A stretch of 64,000 bases of DNA from Daphnia pulex. Taxonomy: Eukaryota; Arthropoda; Branchiopoda; Diplostraca; Daphniidae. The notes beneath the pieces were generated by a model, which was not told the origin of the DNA, did not search any database, and was given only the letters and a program-made list of their open reading frames with translations. The position numbers and the translations under genes are program-made. The DNA lies in contig NC_060028.1 in assembly GCF_021134715.1 (NCBI RefSeq), forward strand, positions 7,772,501 through 7,836,500, in the 5' to 3' direction. This document shows, piece after piece, positions 36,701 to 49,000 of this stretch (the first letter of the stretch is position 1; each line of letters begins with the position of its first letter).

Positions 36701-37342
36701 TCCTCGACGACATAGCCGTCTTCCACGTCAAATCGGTATAATCATCATTTTATTATTTTTATTTTTAGCTTTGATTTTCTGTGTCTACCCGTCAATGTGC
36801 CACGCAACGTATTGTAAACAAATATAGTAAATTATTCGACAGAAGAATTCGCACATACCAGTAGGCTCGTTTGCAATCCAATATTCCAATTGTTTCTCTT
36901 TGGCTTTTGGCTTTTCCCCCTATGCGATGATTAGTTTGATTGCACTTCGCCGAGTGTACCCAATCTTCAGACGGGCTGCTTGCATTTCCAACAGTCGGCC
37001 GAATCGTCGACCCTCTCGCCTTCCTTTGGCAGCAAGTGGAAAGGCGACCTGGTTCTGCAGACTTGCCACGTCATTGAGCTCGTCACCAAAATGTTTCTGG
37101 TCGTGCAAAACGCGGCCGGCAAAGCCCCCGAAGTCAACGTTCACACAGAGTAATAATATTCTTCTTTTTTTTTTTTAATTGGATAATTTTTCTAAATAAG
37201 CGCATTATCTTTCTGTAGCTTCGAGGTGAGCGTCGGCCATCAAGCGGTCGAGTTCTCTTTCCATTGCACGGGACCCACGGAAGTCCAGCCGGGTCACGTG
37301 CGCATCGTACGCCGCGGATACCGACTCGAAGTGACTTTGTAA
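27786..37342 (+). CDS. Unconventional class-I-type myosin with TH1 tail
   Basis: Actin-based motor with a membrane-binding tail. Secure exons: 30821-30913, 31102-31223, 31480-31726, 31818-31881, 31953-31966, 32026-32110, 32183-32292, 32386-32533, 32602-32877, 32957-33165, 33232-33465, 33542-33714, 33805-34131, 34243-34459, 34636-34785, 35870-35956, 36031-36162, 36269-36511, 36583-36735, 36971-37149 and 37219-37342. The N terminus is uncertain: exon 27786-27811 (MDCCILSI) joined to 30355-30730 is in frame and gives 1262 residues; starting at the first in-frame ATG, 30647, gives 1156. Motifs: P-loop GESGSGKTEA, switch I NDNSSRFGKY, relay DIYGFENLPTNGFEQ, actin-binding-cleft HFVRCIKPN. Two or three IQ motifs follow (ATLIQKTFRAWATRW), then a TH1 domain (HPFQGDYVRLRQNSQWRKLV) ending RRGYRLEVTL. 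Exon 32602-32877 adds a Ser/Gln-rich insert to the motor. It resembles arthropod Myo95E-like or class I myosins; subclass not settled. Confidence 0.88.
28273..28425 (+). other. Signal-peptide-like open frame without ATG, inside the myosin 5' intron
   Basis: The frame reads SRLLLVLLLALNCITDAEA then FVRPKSPPPPVVSRFSQDDL and stops at 28425. It resembles a secretory leader followed by a short peptide, but no in-frame ATG lies between the stop at 28246 and the leader. A strong donor (GTAAGT) at 28369 would cut the frame after the prolines. It could be an exon of a nested gene, an alternative leader exon, or chance. Confidence 0.25.
30186..30231. repeat. GGAC tetranucleotide microsatellite
   Basis: About eleven GGAC units, interrupted by single extra G bases, immediately upstream of the Ala-rich N-terminal myosin exon. 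It also creates artificial Arg-Pro-Ser-Val frames on the minus strand. Confidence 0.9.
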
Positions 37343-39287
37343 AATCATCCAGTAGGTTTTTTTTTTCTGCCCTCCGGTCGTGACTTGGCGTTCATTTTTC
37401 CAAGTCAAATTATAAAAAGGTTCGAAAGAATTCCGAGTTCATCTTTAGCTAAAATTTAAAATAATGGGAAAAAAAGAGATTTATATATGATAATTATATA
37501 CATATATATATTGAAAATTTTAAAAATAACTAGTAGCTAGTTATCAAAAAGAAAAAAATTCATTTCTCAATCATTGTTACATTTGCTGCAAACCCAGTTT
37601 CGGTTTTGTTTTTTCCTCTATTTTATTTCGTTGACATTTTTATTAAATTTCGGTTTTCGAATTTTGTACCTTTTAAAAAAAGTGCTAACTTATTCTGCTG
37701 CCGTCTCCACTATGTTGCCCCCGATTTTTCATCGTCGATATTTTTCAAATCAACGAATCTAAAGTGTGGCGGGGCCCGGGGATTTAAACAAAAATTTAAC
37801 CAAAAGACGAAAAAGTTTTTCATAAGAAAATTAATTATGAGTGGGTAGAGAGAGGATATTCCAATAATATTTTAAAGAAATTGATCAAATGAATGTCGAA
37901 GATTTTGGATTCCATTTGAAGAAGAAAAAATAAGCAACCTTCCCCCTCCCTCTTTTTCCTCATTCGTCATTTGTTTTGGTGTGTGAATGCATATTGAGTG
38001 ATTGTGAGATGAGCTCCGTCTTGTATGTAAAATTGGTTGTTGTATAAACGTTGCCATTCTGAAAAAATAACAAAAATGGAAAGAATAACAGCAGCGAGAA
38101 TGAAAGCAAACTTTCATCTGTCCGTCCAATCTGATGGATTGTACACAGATTCACATTTCTAGCCCGCTGGTTTTCTATGTACGTAGTATTTGCCCTATAA
38201 GTCAACCACCACAGCAGCAGCGCAAGTATATGCAGCAGTGAACGTGCTGCGGAAATCGTTCCCGCAGGATGTTATTATTTATTCCGTTTTCTTCGTCTTT
38301 TCTCCCATTGTGTGGGATGTGTGCAAAAAAGGCGACAGTCTCGCCAACAGGGGGGGGGGGTTAAACATCCGTGAAAAGTTGAACGAAGCAAAAATGGAAC
38401 AACAGGCACTCAAGATGGAGTGGTGGCTCTTCCTATTTGGTCGTCCCGTTGCACGTTAATATTTGAACTGCCGAACCGACAACCACCCAACAAAAAAAAA
38501 CACAATAAATAAAGAAACGAAACGGGAAAATGTATTATTGATGTGTGATGGCACATCTTTCTTTATTTTCGGATTTACTTTTCATGTGTGGTGAAATCTA
38601 TCACGAACGGTGATAAGCTCACGCCTTTGCCAGTCAGTCAAGCGGGCAGCCTTGCTGCGTCTGTAATTGCGGCCGCAACAACAACAACTATACACTCTAC
38701 ACAGGTATCCATTCACACTGGGCCGAGGACGATCGTTGTCCGCTTCTATCCTGTCTGGATTCATTAGACGGTTGCTGGAGAGGGACAGGTGGGAAAAAGG
38801 AATAGAACACCGCAGGTGAGATGGAAAACCCACACTGACAGAAACCGGGTCATGTAACAACAACAACTCTCCCCCGGTGTTGTTGAACGAAAGAAAACGA
38901 CCGTCTTCTTCGCGGCTGTGGTTGCATTTGGCTGACCCTAAACTTCCGCCATCCCTTCCGGCTATGGGTGACTTGATAACGAAGCCAATCAAAAGACACA
39001 CCTTTGCTATATTACGTGGACTAGTGAAGCTTCTAGCCAAACACCTGCGCTGCCACCAGTGACCAGCCCGGCCCCTTTTTTTATTATTTTTTCACTTCTC
39101 GCGTGTTGCTGTTGTTGTTGTTGTAGTTGTTGCGGTTCTATTGTATGTCCGTTTTTATACAACATTCAAGGAGCTGTTTATTACAACGCCGACGATTTAT
39201 AAGAAAACAAGAATATAGAGACGCTTGTATAATATCTAAATGAAGATGGTAAAATGTCATTCAACTCTGCTGTGTGCCGGATGATAG

Positions 39288-39315
39288 TTTCTATTTTTTC
39301 AAGAAAAAATAGAAA
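39288..39315. repeat. Perfect inverted repeat, 12-nt arms
   Basis: TTTCTATTTTTT and its reverse complement flank a 4-nt spacer. It is followed by an A-rich stretch. A transcript would form a stem-loop, but no gene ends nearby that would use it. Confidence 0.7.
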
Positions 39316-41480
39316 GAAAAATGTTCAACAACATTGGGACGTAATTCTTTTCTTTACATTTTTAAAAAGGCGAACGAAAATAAAAAGAATTATGACTCAG
39401 CCGGGCGTGATTTGAATATACTGACAACCAAGTGGAACGCCGTATTTGGTCAACCGCCACCAAAACGCAACGAACGAACGTTGGGAGAAATAGCATCAAC
39501 ACAATACAGAAAAAAAAAAAAAATAATAATAAAATAAAAGGAGAGAAAATGACGTCAGTTTCCCATTTCCCGGCCTTTGGGTTTCGCCTTAGCTTTATTT
39601 TCTTCCCCTTTGCTTGGTGTAAGTGTGTGTGTGTAGACATAAAAGCCACGCCAAAACGGATCTTTACCTTTCTGACGCGATTGCGTCAACCAGTCACGCG
39701 CCAACATTTCCCCCCACTCGTGCACTAATATTCCGCCCATCAACTCAAAATCCAGCGGAGATTGGTATGTATACATATACTAGAAAAGACAGTGCACTCT
39801 TGTCCGTTGATCACGGTCGACTTGGTTACCAAAAAATAAAAATGAGTGTTTTTATATTATTAGACTTGGAAAAAATGTCGGTTGCTGTGCGGTTTTTTTT
39901 TCGCCGAGCTCTGTGCTGGCCTTGTTGAACGCTCACTGGACCGTGATCAAATTCACGGAGCCTAAAGAGAGAGAAGTCGCTTCTTATTGCCGTGATGAAT
40001 TTTTCGTCACCTCTTTTCTCCATTTATTTTTTTTCTTTCGCTTAATTCGTTCCAAGAAACATGTCCGGGGGGGAGACGAAAAGACGAAAGAAAAGAAGAA
40101 AAAGAATCACAGTTAAGAAGGAAATGGAGAAAAGAGCCGAGGCCATTTTCTTTTTCATCATGCCGGTCGTGACTCGAATAGCATTACATCTTTGAAGATT
40201 CTTTTTCTTCTTGAAGAAGATATGTAGGTCAATATGATTGGTGTTGCCATTTTCTTTCTGCACAGCACACGGAAAAAGAAGAAAACAAATTACAGAGAAA
40301 AGAAAAAAGAAGTTTTAAAATAGTTGCGGGAATCAAAACAAGAAAGTACGCACACGCACAGCAGACGCACATCAGCACACAGAAAAATAGTAATCAGAAA
40401 AAAAAGAGCTCATCAAAAACAATAAAAAAAAGGAAGGAATATATTTATAAGGAATGGGTGAGCTCACACCCCACCCGGAGCCCGTGACTAGATACGCAAT
40501 CGAATGGGAATGAGATATATGCAATATTATTTAATGTATACATTTTTGGTATCGCGGCTGCGGGGCGATTTGAACACAATTTTTCTGCTGGTGGGAGAAA
40601 AACCAAACCGGTTTTTATATATTTGGAATTTTTTTCAAAAACATTCACTCTGTGTACTGTGTTGTGTGTGTATTGGTGTGAGAGAAAAACGTTCTCTTTG
40701 TTTAACCGATATATATACCGGCCAAGGACGGGCCGCCCAATCCGGCTGAATCAAATGAAACTTTTTAAAACCACGCAAAAATAATATAATAATAAAGTTC
40801 AAACAGGATAGATTCTTAACATGTAAAATATGCTCCTTCCAATATTTTTCTTGGGAGGCCTTTCAACGGTAACATGTCCACATATTTTATAGCCGCTGGA
40901 TCAAGATCTGACCGGCTATAACTGTACTACTACACCTTATATCCATCGAATTTTTTCCCACATTTTTTTGTCTTTCTTTCTTTTGGCTATTATACAGCTG
41001 GGCCGATGTATAATTCCTATACCATCATGACACCAAAGTCCGTGAAGCGTGAAAAAAAATGTCATTCGATCGTGATCACTTTTCGATGCTCCCGTTTCTT
41101 TTTTTCCATCGGTTAAAATGCAGCATTTCCTGACTCGAACATTTTTTCTCCGCTGGCCCGTTTGAACGAAATATATATATATAACAGACGCGGCCAGTTA
41201 TATACAATAATAAAAAAGCATCCTGTGTGCTTCTGATGTGCACCTTCCCCTCCAGGCTATCTTCTTCTTCTTCTCCCTCTTCTTCTTTGAAACATCTTAA
41301 CGCGTTCCATTCTCTTCTTATATTTTTCTGTGGAACCGTTTCTTTGAGGATAATAGAACCGCATCGAATCATCAGAGGTCCCCCCCACCAAATTTGGGAA
41401 CACGAGATGATGCAGGAGGATTATCTTTTTCTGAAAATATAAAGAAAGTATATCTTCCAGGTACTGGGCAGCACTTTAAA

Positions 41481-41505
41481 ATACCTGTGCACAGTGCACA
41501 GGTAT
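41481..41505. repeat. Perfect 25-nt palindrome
   Basis: Arms ATACCTGTGCAC and GTGCACAGGTAT flank a single A. The half-site CACCTGT-like/ACAGGT core resembles an E-box or ecdysone-type element, but the role is unknown. Confidence 0.8.
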
Positions 41506-41731
41506 GGAGACAAGCGGATCGAAACTATCGCGCGCCCAATTCAAACAAGGATTTATTTTTTGGGGGGATATACCTTGAATTCAAATTGAAATATTTTCTC
41601 GAGGCTGTTTGGGCGAGTCTTAATAAACTCAATGGCCGATCGTTAACATGACAAAATGGGTGAAATAGTTATACACAGACACATAAGAATCGAAGGGAAA
41701 AAGGGGGACGATGTAGGGCGATAAAACTGGT

Positions 41732-41756
41732 AGAAGAAGAAGAAGAAGAAGAAGAA
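41732..41756. repeat. GAA trinucleotide microsatellite
   Basis: About eight AGA/GAA units in the intergenic region, followed by a further purine-rich stretch. Confidence 0.9.
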
Positions 41757-42651
41757 AGAAAAGGAGAAAGAAGAAGAAGAAGCCCCGAAGGCTGCCGGAA
41801 TTTTCTGTGGCCACCCCCGAGCCCCCAGACCGCCACCCGTGTGCGTGTGTGTGTGCGGGATTCTTTTGACGTTTTTCACGTTCGTATAGCCCTTGGATAC
41901 ACGAACTCGTTGGCTAGGGGGGTTGAGTTGAAAACCAATGGCAAAGAAGAGCTTTTAAAACTTCTTCCTTATTCTCTCATCCAAATTGCTGCTGTCGACA
42001 ACATCTCTTTTTCTATCCCGTCTTATTTTTCCTTACTCTCATAATAATGATGAAGCATTAAAAACATCACAAAGGATAAGATAAAAGAAAGGAGAAGCTC
42101 TTTTTAATATGATCACCTTTGAAAATCCGTCGAGAATAAAAAGACGCGCATTCAATGAGTATACGCCACAACGTGTCAACGGGAAATTCCATGGTTGCCG
42201 AAACCCATTGAACAGGTAAAAAATATATCTCAACCGGTGTAGTATAAGGTAAGAAGAGAAAGAGAGGGGAAAATCTTGAAAGGTAAAAAAGAAAAAAATA
42301 TCCTTATAATGGTGAAATATACGCCCCGAAGTGATCTGGCAGGGCTGGTCAAAGGAGAAAGCCCAGCGGCGTCGCAGTCGAATGCCAGACTCGGTGGCCG
42401 ACGGGAGGCAACAACACAACGTCTGCTGTGTGGTATACGCAACACACACAACAAACAACACACACCCAGCACTTGCAACGACCATTGCACATTCGATTAT
42501 TTTAACTGCTGTACATATTACGACGTGTTGTGCTGAGACTGCTCTCGTGCATTTGTTGGGTTTCAGTTTGTTCTCTACGTCAAGTCAACAAAGAGCACAA
42601 AAATTTCGTGTTTTTCTCTCTCCCGAATTTTTCGTGCGTGAGTTTTAAGCT

Positions 42652-42672
42652 TGTGTGTGTGTGTGTGTGTGT
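42652..42672. repeat. GT dinucleotide microsatellite
   Basis: About ten GT units just upstream of the PEAK-family gene, within the likely 5' UTR or promoter. Confidence 0.9.
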
Positions 42673-43005
42673 TTTGGCACAGTGAAACCTGACAGTGCTC
42701 TCTGTTGAAAAAGAAAGAAGAACTTCACCTGCTGGCTGTGATCTTATTTTTTCCTCATTTCAACGATTTCTTTTGATTTTCATCAAAGTCATCCGGTTTG
42801 TTTTGGGTTCGTTCCCGAATCGAGTGATCATACATTTTCTGCGGGCGTGTGTGTGAGATTGTGCCGGTGAATGTTGTTTGTAATAATACAGACAAAGTCT
42901 TCGTGCCGATCCATGAAATGTGTTGTCTAAATTTCGTCAACTGAACGACGACGAGTGGGGGTTTTAAATTGCATCATCAAATTGAATTTGGAGGGTGAAA
43001 TCAGC

Positions 43006-46000
43006 ATGTCGTCGATTTGCAAGTCGTTCGAGTCGAACGCTTGGCGCAACGACCTGTGCAGCCACTGCTTCCAGTCGAAAGAGGAACACGACCTTTTGCT
43101 TTCGCAGCCGATGACCTCATCATCCGGCAACCCGGCAGGAGCAGCAGCAGCAGCCAAAGATGTCGCGTCATCTGCTCTTGCCTCCAGCAGCAGCTCCAGC
43201 GGATTGGGTTCACGATACCAGTCTGTCCTCAATCACTGCCGATCTTCGTACCGAACCGGTAGCACCACCACCACCACAGCCATCAGCAGCAGCAGCAACA
43301 GCCTGACGTCGGTGGCGGCTGTCACGGCGCCCGCAAGTTCGGCGATGAACCCGTCGACCCGTTTACCAACCCGGGTCAAAGCCATCCTCAAAACTAACGG
43401 CAACAACAACCCGACTACCACCACTGGCAGCAGCAGCAGTAAACATTCCAAGTCGGTCAACTTCCCCGATGGAGACCAAGACGCCCACGAGGAGGTCATT
43501 GGTTACGGCGGCCAGGAATGTTTCGAGTCTGACGACGAAACGGACCTGGAAACGGATCGTCGCGGTGGATCCTCATCAGACGACGACGACGATCTCCCTT
43601 TCACCGACGAAGAGCGATTGGTAAATAATTTGTTCTTTTGGACTATTGGAGGTTGTTTGTTTGTTTGATATGGCCTTTTGGTGCAACTTTCTAATGACCA
43701 CAGCGTACGTAGTACATGTCCTTCGTTAAGCCAAATGACACATTCCATCATGCGGAGGTAAGAACCCATTAAAGTGAGTCTGTGCGGTTTGCTGGGGCGA
43801 GATTTTCCAGCGACCACCAATGGGACCGCGCCCGTCTTTTACGACATTGTTTCGAATTACAGCGGAGAGATTTTGGTTGGTGCCAGAGGAAAATCCAACG
43901 GACATTTTTATTTTTTAAAAAGTGCATGTATAAGAGATGCAGGAGAGATGAGGTTGTTTTTATAGAGACGGGCTCTTTTCTTTTCTTTTTTCCGGTTAAT
44001 ATGTACAAACCGCTAGCTTTTTTTTCAAACGGTACACACGGCACATGTATTACCTGTTCTCTCTCTTGTCCTCCATCTTCTTTCAGCTCTTCGTGTTCAT
44101 CTCTCTCTCTCTTTTCTTTTGTGTTATTATTCCTGTTTTCTTCTTTCTCTTTGAGATTCGTCGACTCATCAGAGTTCCTCTCTCACAGGTGCGGGTAAGA
44201 GAGAAACAGTCAACCCTTGACTCGTGAATCTCGACACGGACACCTCTAGGGCTTTCTTTCCCCTCCATTTTGAAAGAAGACAATTTAACATTTTGTTGGG
44301 AAAACACGGAAAGAACGATATATAGAGTCAAAAACCGGTTAACTCCCTTATTCCACCGGTTGACGTATACGGTTGTACACAAGACACACAAGTTTTAGGC
44401 GGATATTGACGTTACCTAACCTTTTTCTAAAAAGATAAAAATATTTTGGGTACCTTTGGCTTTTACACAAGCAGCTGTGGGGGGGAAGGAAGATCTTGTT
44501 AGGTTTCACACGAAACCCTATTTAGAAAAGAAGGGGGGGTCGTACCGAAGGTTATATATTCCGCCGTGAAGACGATAGGGAAATGATAACTGTCATTATT
44601 ATTATATCTCTGGTTTTTTTAAAAACCTTCCTCGTATATGTTTTTTCCCCTTTGTGTGTGTGAGCGTCGTGTTCGAACCAGGTATTTTTTTAATTACGAA
44701 GGAAACGCGCAAGTTGGCAAGCTGAACGCGGGGCGTCGTGCTGGGGCCACTGGGTTCTCACCCACCCCTGCGGTAGTACCATGTTCATTTCTATAGTATG
44801 TATAACTGAGGCAGCCGAAAGTTTGGAAAGAAATAGGTAAGAAAAAGAGGCAGATAGAGGATGTTTCTTGCCGTGTGTGATTATAAACTCTGGCCCTGTG
44901 ACCCCAAAAGATATACGTACAAGTTGAAGATCTAAAAAAGAAAGCTCATTTTCTTATTCTCAGCTTTTTGGCTTTTCTCCCGGGTTTTCTAAGCTCTTTT
45001 CTAGTACTTGTCTCGATTAGTTTTTTTTTCTTGTGAGAAAAAAAGATGGTGGGGGATATTTAGACACGTCTCATTGCTCTCTCTCCGCGTTGCATTTTCT
45101 CTCCAGCAACTTTAAAAACGTGAAAGTGTTGCAGACGTGATCTTTTTTTTTTTCACTTTTTCGCGCCCAGCAAAGAGAGAGAGAAAAGCAGATGGCGGTT
45201 CAAACCCGCTTCGACCGCCATTTTTCAATCTATTGAAATTGAGTTGTCAGACTTTAAAATACTAAGCCAAAAAGAAAGAGAGAGAGAAAACAGGGCACAG
45301 GTATAGACTGTGGCCGGGGGAAAATGACGATCCTCTCCGATGAGCCAGATGGCCCGTGAAGTTTCGTATCCCGCTATATACTCGGCTCATCACGCTTCGT
45401 TCGGTTCTGATTATGTTCACCTATATTTATATGTAGTATAGTAGTGGTCGTAGTAGTAGTACTACTAACTCTTGTTTGATTGCGGTTTATTTCATTTGAT
45501 TTCAATAGATCCACAATCAAACGCAAAAGAATACCAGCTTCAATTCGGTCAGCCGGAACTTGTTGGCATCCGAAGTGGCTACTTTCAAGAATCACGGCGT
45601 TTCCACGAACCGGGTCAGCAGCTCATCGACGACGTCGACGACGTCGTCGGCTCCTTTGGTGACTATTCGACCCTTTGGCCAGTCGGCTCCCAGCACGTCG
45701 CTGGCCAGCGCCCCGCGGATCAAGTTAAACGGACCGACGTCGTCGTCGTCGTCGGATTGCCCCAAGATCAATTTGGTGTCGCCCATGCGCAACGGACAAG
45801 TGCTGACGGGCGGAATGGCCCGCAGCCTCACGGCCGCCACCACCACCAACCAGAGCAACAACAAAGAGCAGATGAAGAACCGTGAAAACCTGTTGAAGAA
45901 ATCGGAGCCGTCGATTGACGTTGTCAAAAAACCCGAAGTTGAAAAGATTACGTCCTTTTCCGATCCGGTTCCGGCCACCAAAATCACCAAAGAATCCGCC

Positions 46001-49000
46001 AACAAGGAACAACCGGCACCCAAAAGTCCGCCGAGTTCGCCGACACCTCCGGCGACCATCAACAACAACAACAACAGGAATACAAAGGCCATTGTTTTAC
46101 AGTCGAGCCGGGTTGCGTCCGGCCGGATTGTCGAGTCCGAGAACTCGAATAATAAACCGTCATCCAACCGGAGCACGTTGACCAGGAAGCCTCCAGTGTG
46201 GAGGGAAAAGCCTCGCATTCCAATCAAGCCGCAAACGACCGTCTCCATTAATAACCAGCCCAACGGAATCTTAGTCGAACCCAATAATGCATCGCATCCG
46301 GCCGGCAACAGCAACAACAAGGTCGAACCTGTGGTGGTGGTGGAACAGCAACCGACGATCAAGACCCAAAACCCTGCCGACTGCCAGCCGGGACAGATAA
46401 GCATCCGCTTTGTCCATTTGTCATCTGGCGGCGAAGATTCCGCCAAACCCGCACCGTCCGTCTTACCGCCATTAGTTCCGGCCAACAATCTACAAAAGTC
46501 TCAAGTCGTCAGACAACTGAGCGCCCTGGAACGTTTAGATTTGCTCGGCTCTTCTGAAAATATCGCGGAAACATTGGCCACTAATTGCCCGTCCTTGCCG
46601 GAATCGTCCCCGAAGGTCCCGGATAATGGAATGATTTCGCCAGCATTTGTCTTTGAAAACCTTCCGGCGCCGGAAGTGGTCGTTGCCCCGCCAAGAACTC
46701 CTTCGCCGATGATGGTCGTCGCAAACGAAATCAATAACAATCCCATCAAGGCCGTTGCGCCCGAACCGGAGACGTCAGCAGTCCAGTTGCTTCCTGAACC
46801 GACGACGACGGACTCGACGACGTCCAGCAGCCACAAATCGCCCGCATTAATGGCCAAGAAAGCGGAAGAAACAAGAGAAGCGCAAGGAATAACCAAAGTT
46901 GAAGGGTTTTCCAGCGACTGTCGATCGAATTCGACCCGGGGACTGACCCGGTCCGCCTTCGAAGCGCTTAGGGCCAATTTGGCCGGATCGTTGGAATTAT
47001 CGCGAGTTTGCCAGCCTCAGTCGCGGGCCGGCAACAGTGGCAACCCTAAGCGTCAGGCTCCTCCCACTCCGCTTTCGTGCGATGCGGAAGATTTGACGGG
47101 TCAGCAGCCCGATTCGGGTCCGTCGTCCCCTCCACCTTCTTTGGCTTCCCTGGCGGATCCCGTGGCCGTTTCTTCAGCTCCGCCGACTCCTCCGACGTCA
47201 TCAATTCCGCCTACGCCTCCTCCTGCGCCAGCTCTTCCTCCGCTGGCGGATTTTGTCATCCCGAAAAAAGAATCACCACCTCCGCCGCCGGAAGTGGCCG
47301 GAAGACCCGGCGATCGGGCCATTTCGGCCAGCCCGCGCTTCCGCAACAGCTTGATCTGCACGTCGCCGGACGGCGGATCGGTGGCCATGGACGAGGAGGA
47401 TCAAGGGCATCCGCGTTCCGTTTCTCTGACCCGGGTCGAGCGCTCCGACAGCCAATCGATGGCGACCAAACCGCCGTCGCTGCGCAAGTTCATCAAGGAG
47501 CGGGCCACTCACTTCCTGCACATGGCGGAAGCCGGAGGAAGCTGCGGCGGGTCGGCCAGACCTTCCGGCTCGCGACTGTCGCGCTCTGAGCGGTTCGCGG
47601 CCGAGAGCTGCACAGCCGTCGGCACAGTCAACGGTAAAAAGGGCAAGAGCCGGTTCTCGCTGCGCAAATTGCTGGGTCTCAAGAAAGATGGCGGATGGGA
47701 CGAACCGGTCGAGCCGCTGCCGCCGAAAATCAGACCGGAAATCGTTCACCCCATTGACTTCCATCCCATCGGCCAGGTTCAAGTCGTGCAGGGCAAAATA
47801 GAGACGACGGGCGAGAGCGGCATCATCGGACGCTCGCCCGCTCACGACTCGATTTCCTCCACCGACTCGGGTCGCCATTCCTCGCTGGAAATGCAGCAGA
47901 GCGACTCGTCAATGGGCAGCAGCGACTGCCCGTCACCGGTCAATAGTCACCAAAGCCCCTCCTTCAAAACTGCTTCACTCAAAGGTAAGAAAAATCTAAA
48001 AAACAAATTGAAGCGATAACAGTTTATTAATTAAATGTTATTAGGCCGACCGAAACCTCCTCCGCCACCGCGTCAACACTCGCTGGACCAGCCGCACCAC
48101 CACCAGTCGCTGGTCGTCGCCGCTCCTTACCGTATCAACACAACGACGACTCCGACGGGCAGGCCGTCGCGTCCGCCTCCGCCGAAATCTGGCGAATCGA
48201 CACCACCCCAGCACGAAGTCAACCGATTTTCGCCCGTCCAGAACAACACCACCAACCGGGCTGGTAATGCGGCCGAATACGCGAATCTAGGTTAGGATTT
48301 CTATCCAATTCAATTGATTCCGGCCGAATCGTTACAAAACTGTCAGCTGTGTGTATGTGTGTGTGACGGAAATATATGTTTTCTTATACGCTCAGGTGAC
48401 ATACGAAATGGAATCATGCCCAAGAAGCCGGAACGGAGTGCCAGTCTGAGAACGAGGGAACGTTCCATGCCGTACGATTCGCTGGAATTGAAACAGGTTT
48501 GTAGAATTCCGCAATTTGTTGCGTGTGTGTTTTCTTTTCTTTTTTTATTATTCCACCCATGTCGGATATGGTTCTAATTGGCCGCTATAAAACTAAACTA
48601 GGACGGATTGCATTACGATTGCGTTTCGATCCAGCAACAGCAGCAGCAACAGCAGCCGTCGCCAGTCCATAAACCTACAGCTGACGAGGACGGCTACATC
48701 ATTCCGATGCGGATGAAATCCAGTCCGTCATTTTCATCCGTTTCCTCGTCGTCGGCCAGCTCCGGTCAGCGACACAGCCTCACGAGCTTCCAGCCTGCCC
48801 AGGAAGGTGGTCCACCTTCTAGGCGATCCAGCCGGCTCTCCGGTGTGCGTCAAAGCCGTCAGGACCTCCACGTCAAATTGGAGGATCATTATGGAACGGT
48901 GACGGGTGCCAATTTCCAGGCGCTGGCGCAACTCCTCGAGCAGGTGAATTTCACATCCGCAATCCGGAATAATTCATTTAAGCATTATTATGACTTACAA

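Larger units (their letters stand above)
37343..43005. other. Large low-complexity intergenic region between myosin and the PEAK gene
   Basis: About 5.7 kb of A-rich and T-rich sequence with many simple repeats. It starts with the myosin 3' UTR. A minus-strand frame at 38582-39040 lacks an ATG at its start but contains an odd cysteine cluster (CRVYSCCCCGRNYRR). Two perfect palindromes lie at 39288-39315 and 41481-41505, a GAA microsatellite at 41732-41756 and a GT microsatellite at 42652-42672. The last 450 nt probably contain the PEAK promoter and 5' UTR; an initiator-like TCAGTT lies near 42563-42568. No convincing gene was seen. Confidence 0.5.

Noticed and set aside
42039-42490. Minus-strand 148- and 86-residue frames upstream of the PEAK gene
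   Set aside because: Non-ATG starts, biased composition and no homology; the region looks like promoter or 5' UTR.
45592-47878. Several long minus-strand frames up to 298 residues
   Set aside because: Shadows of the 2.5-kb PEAK exon; low complexity, no splice structure, no family match.
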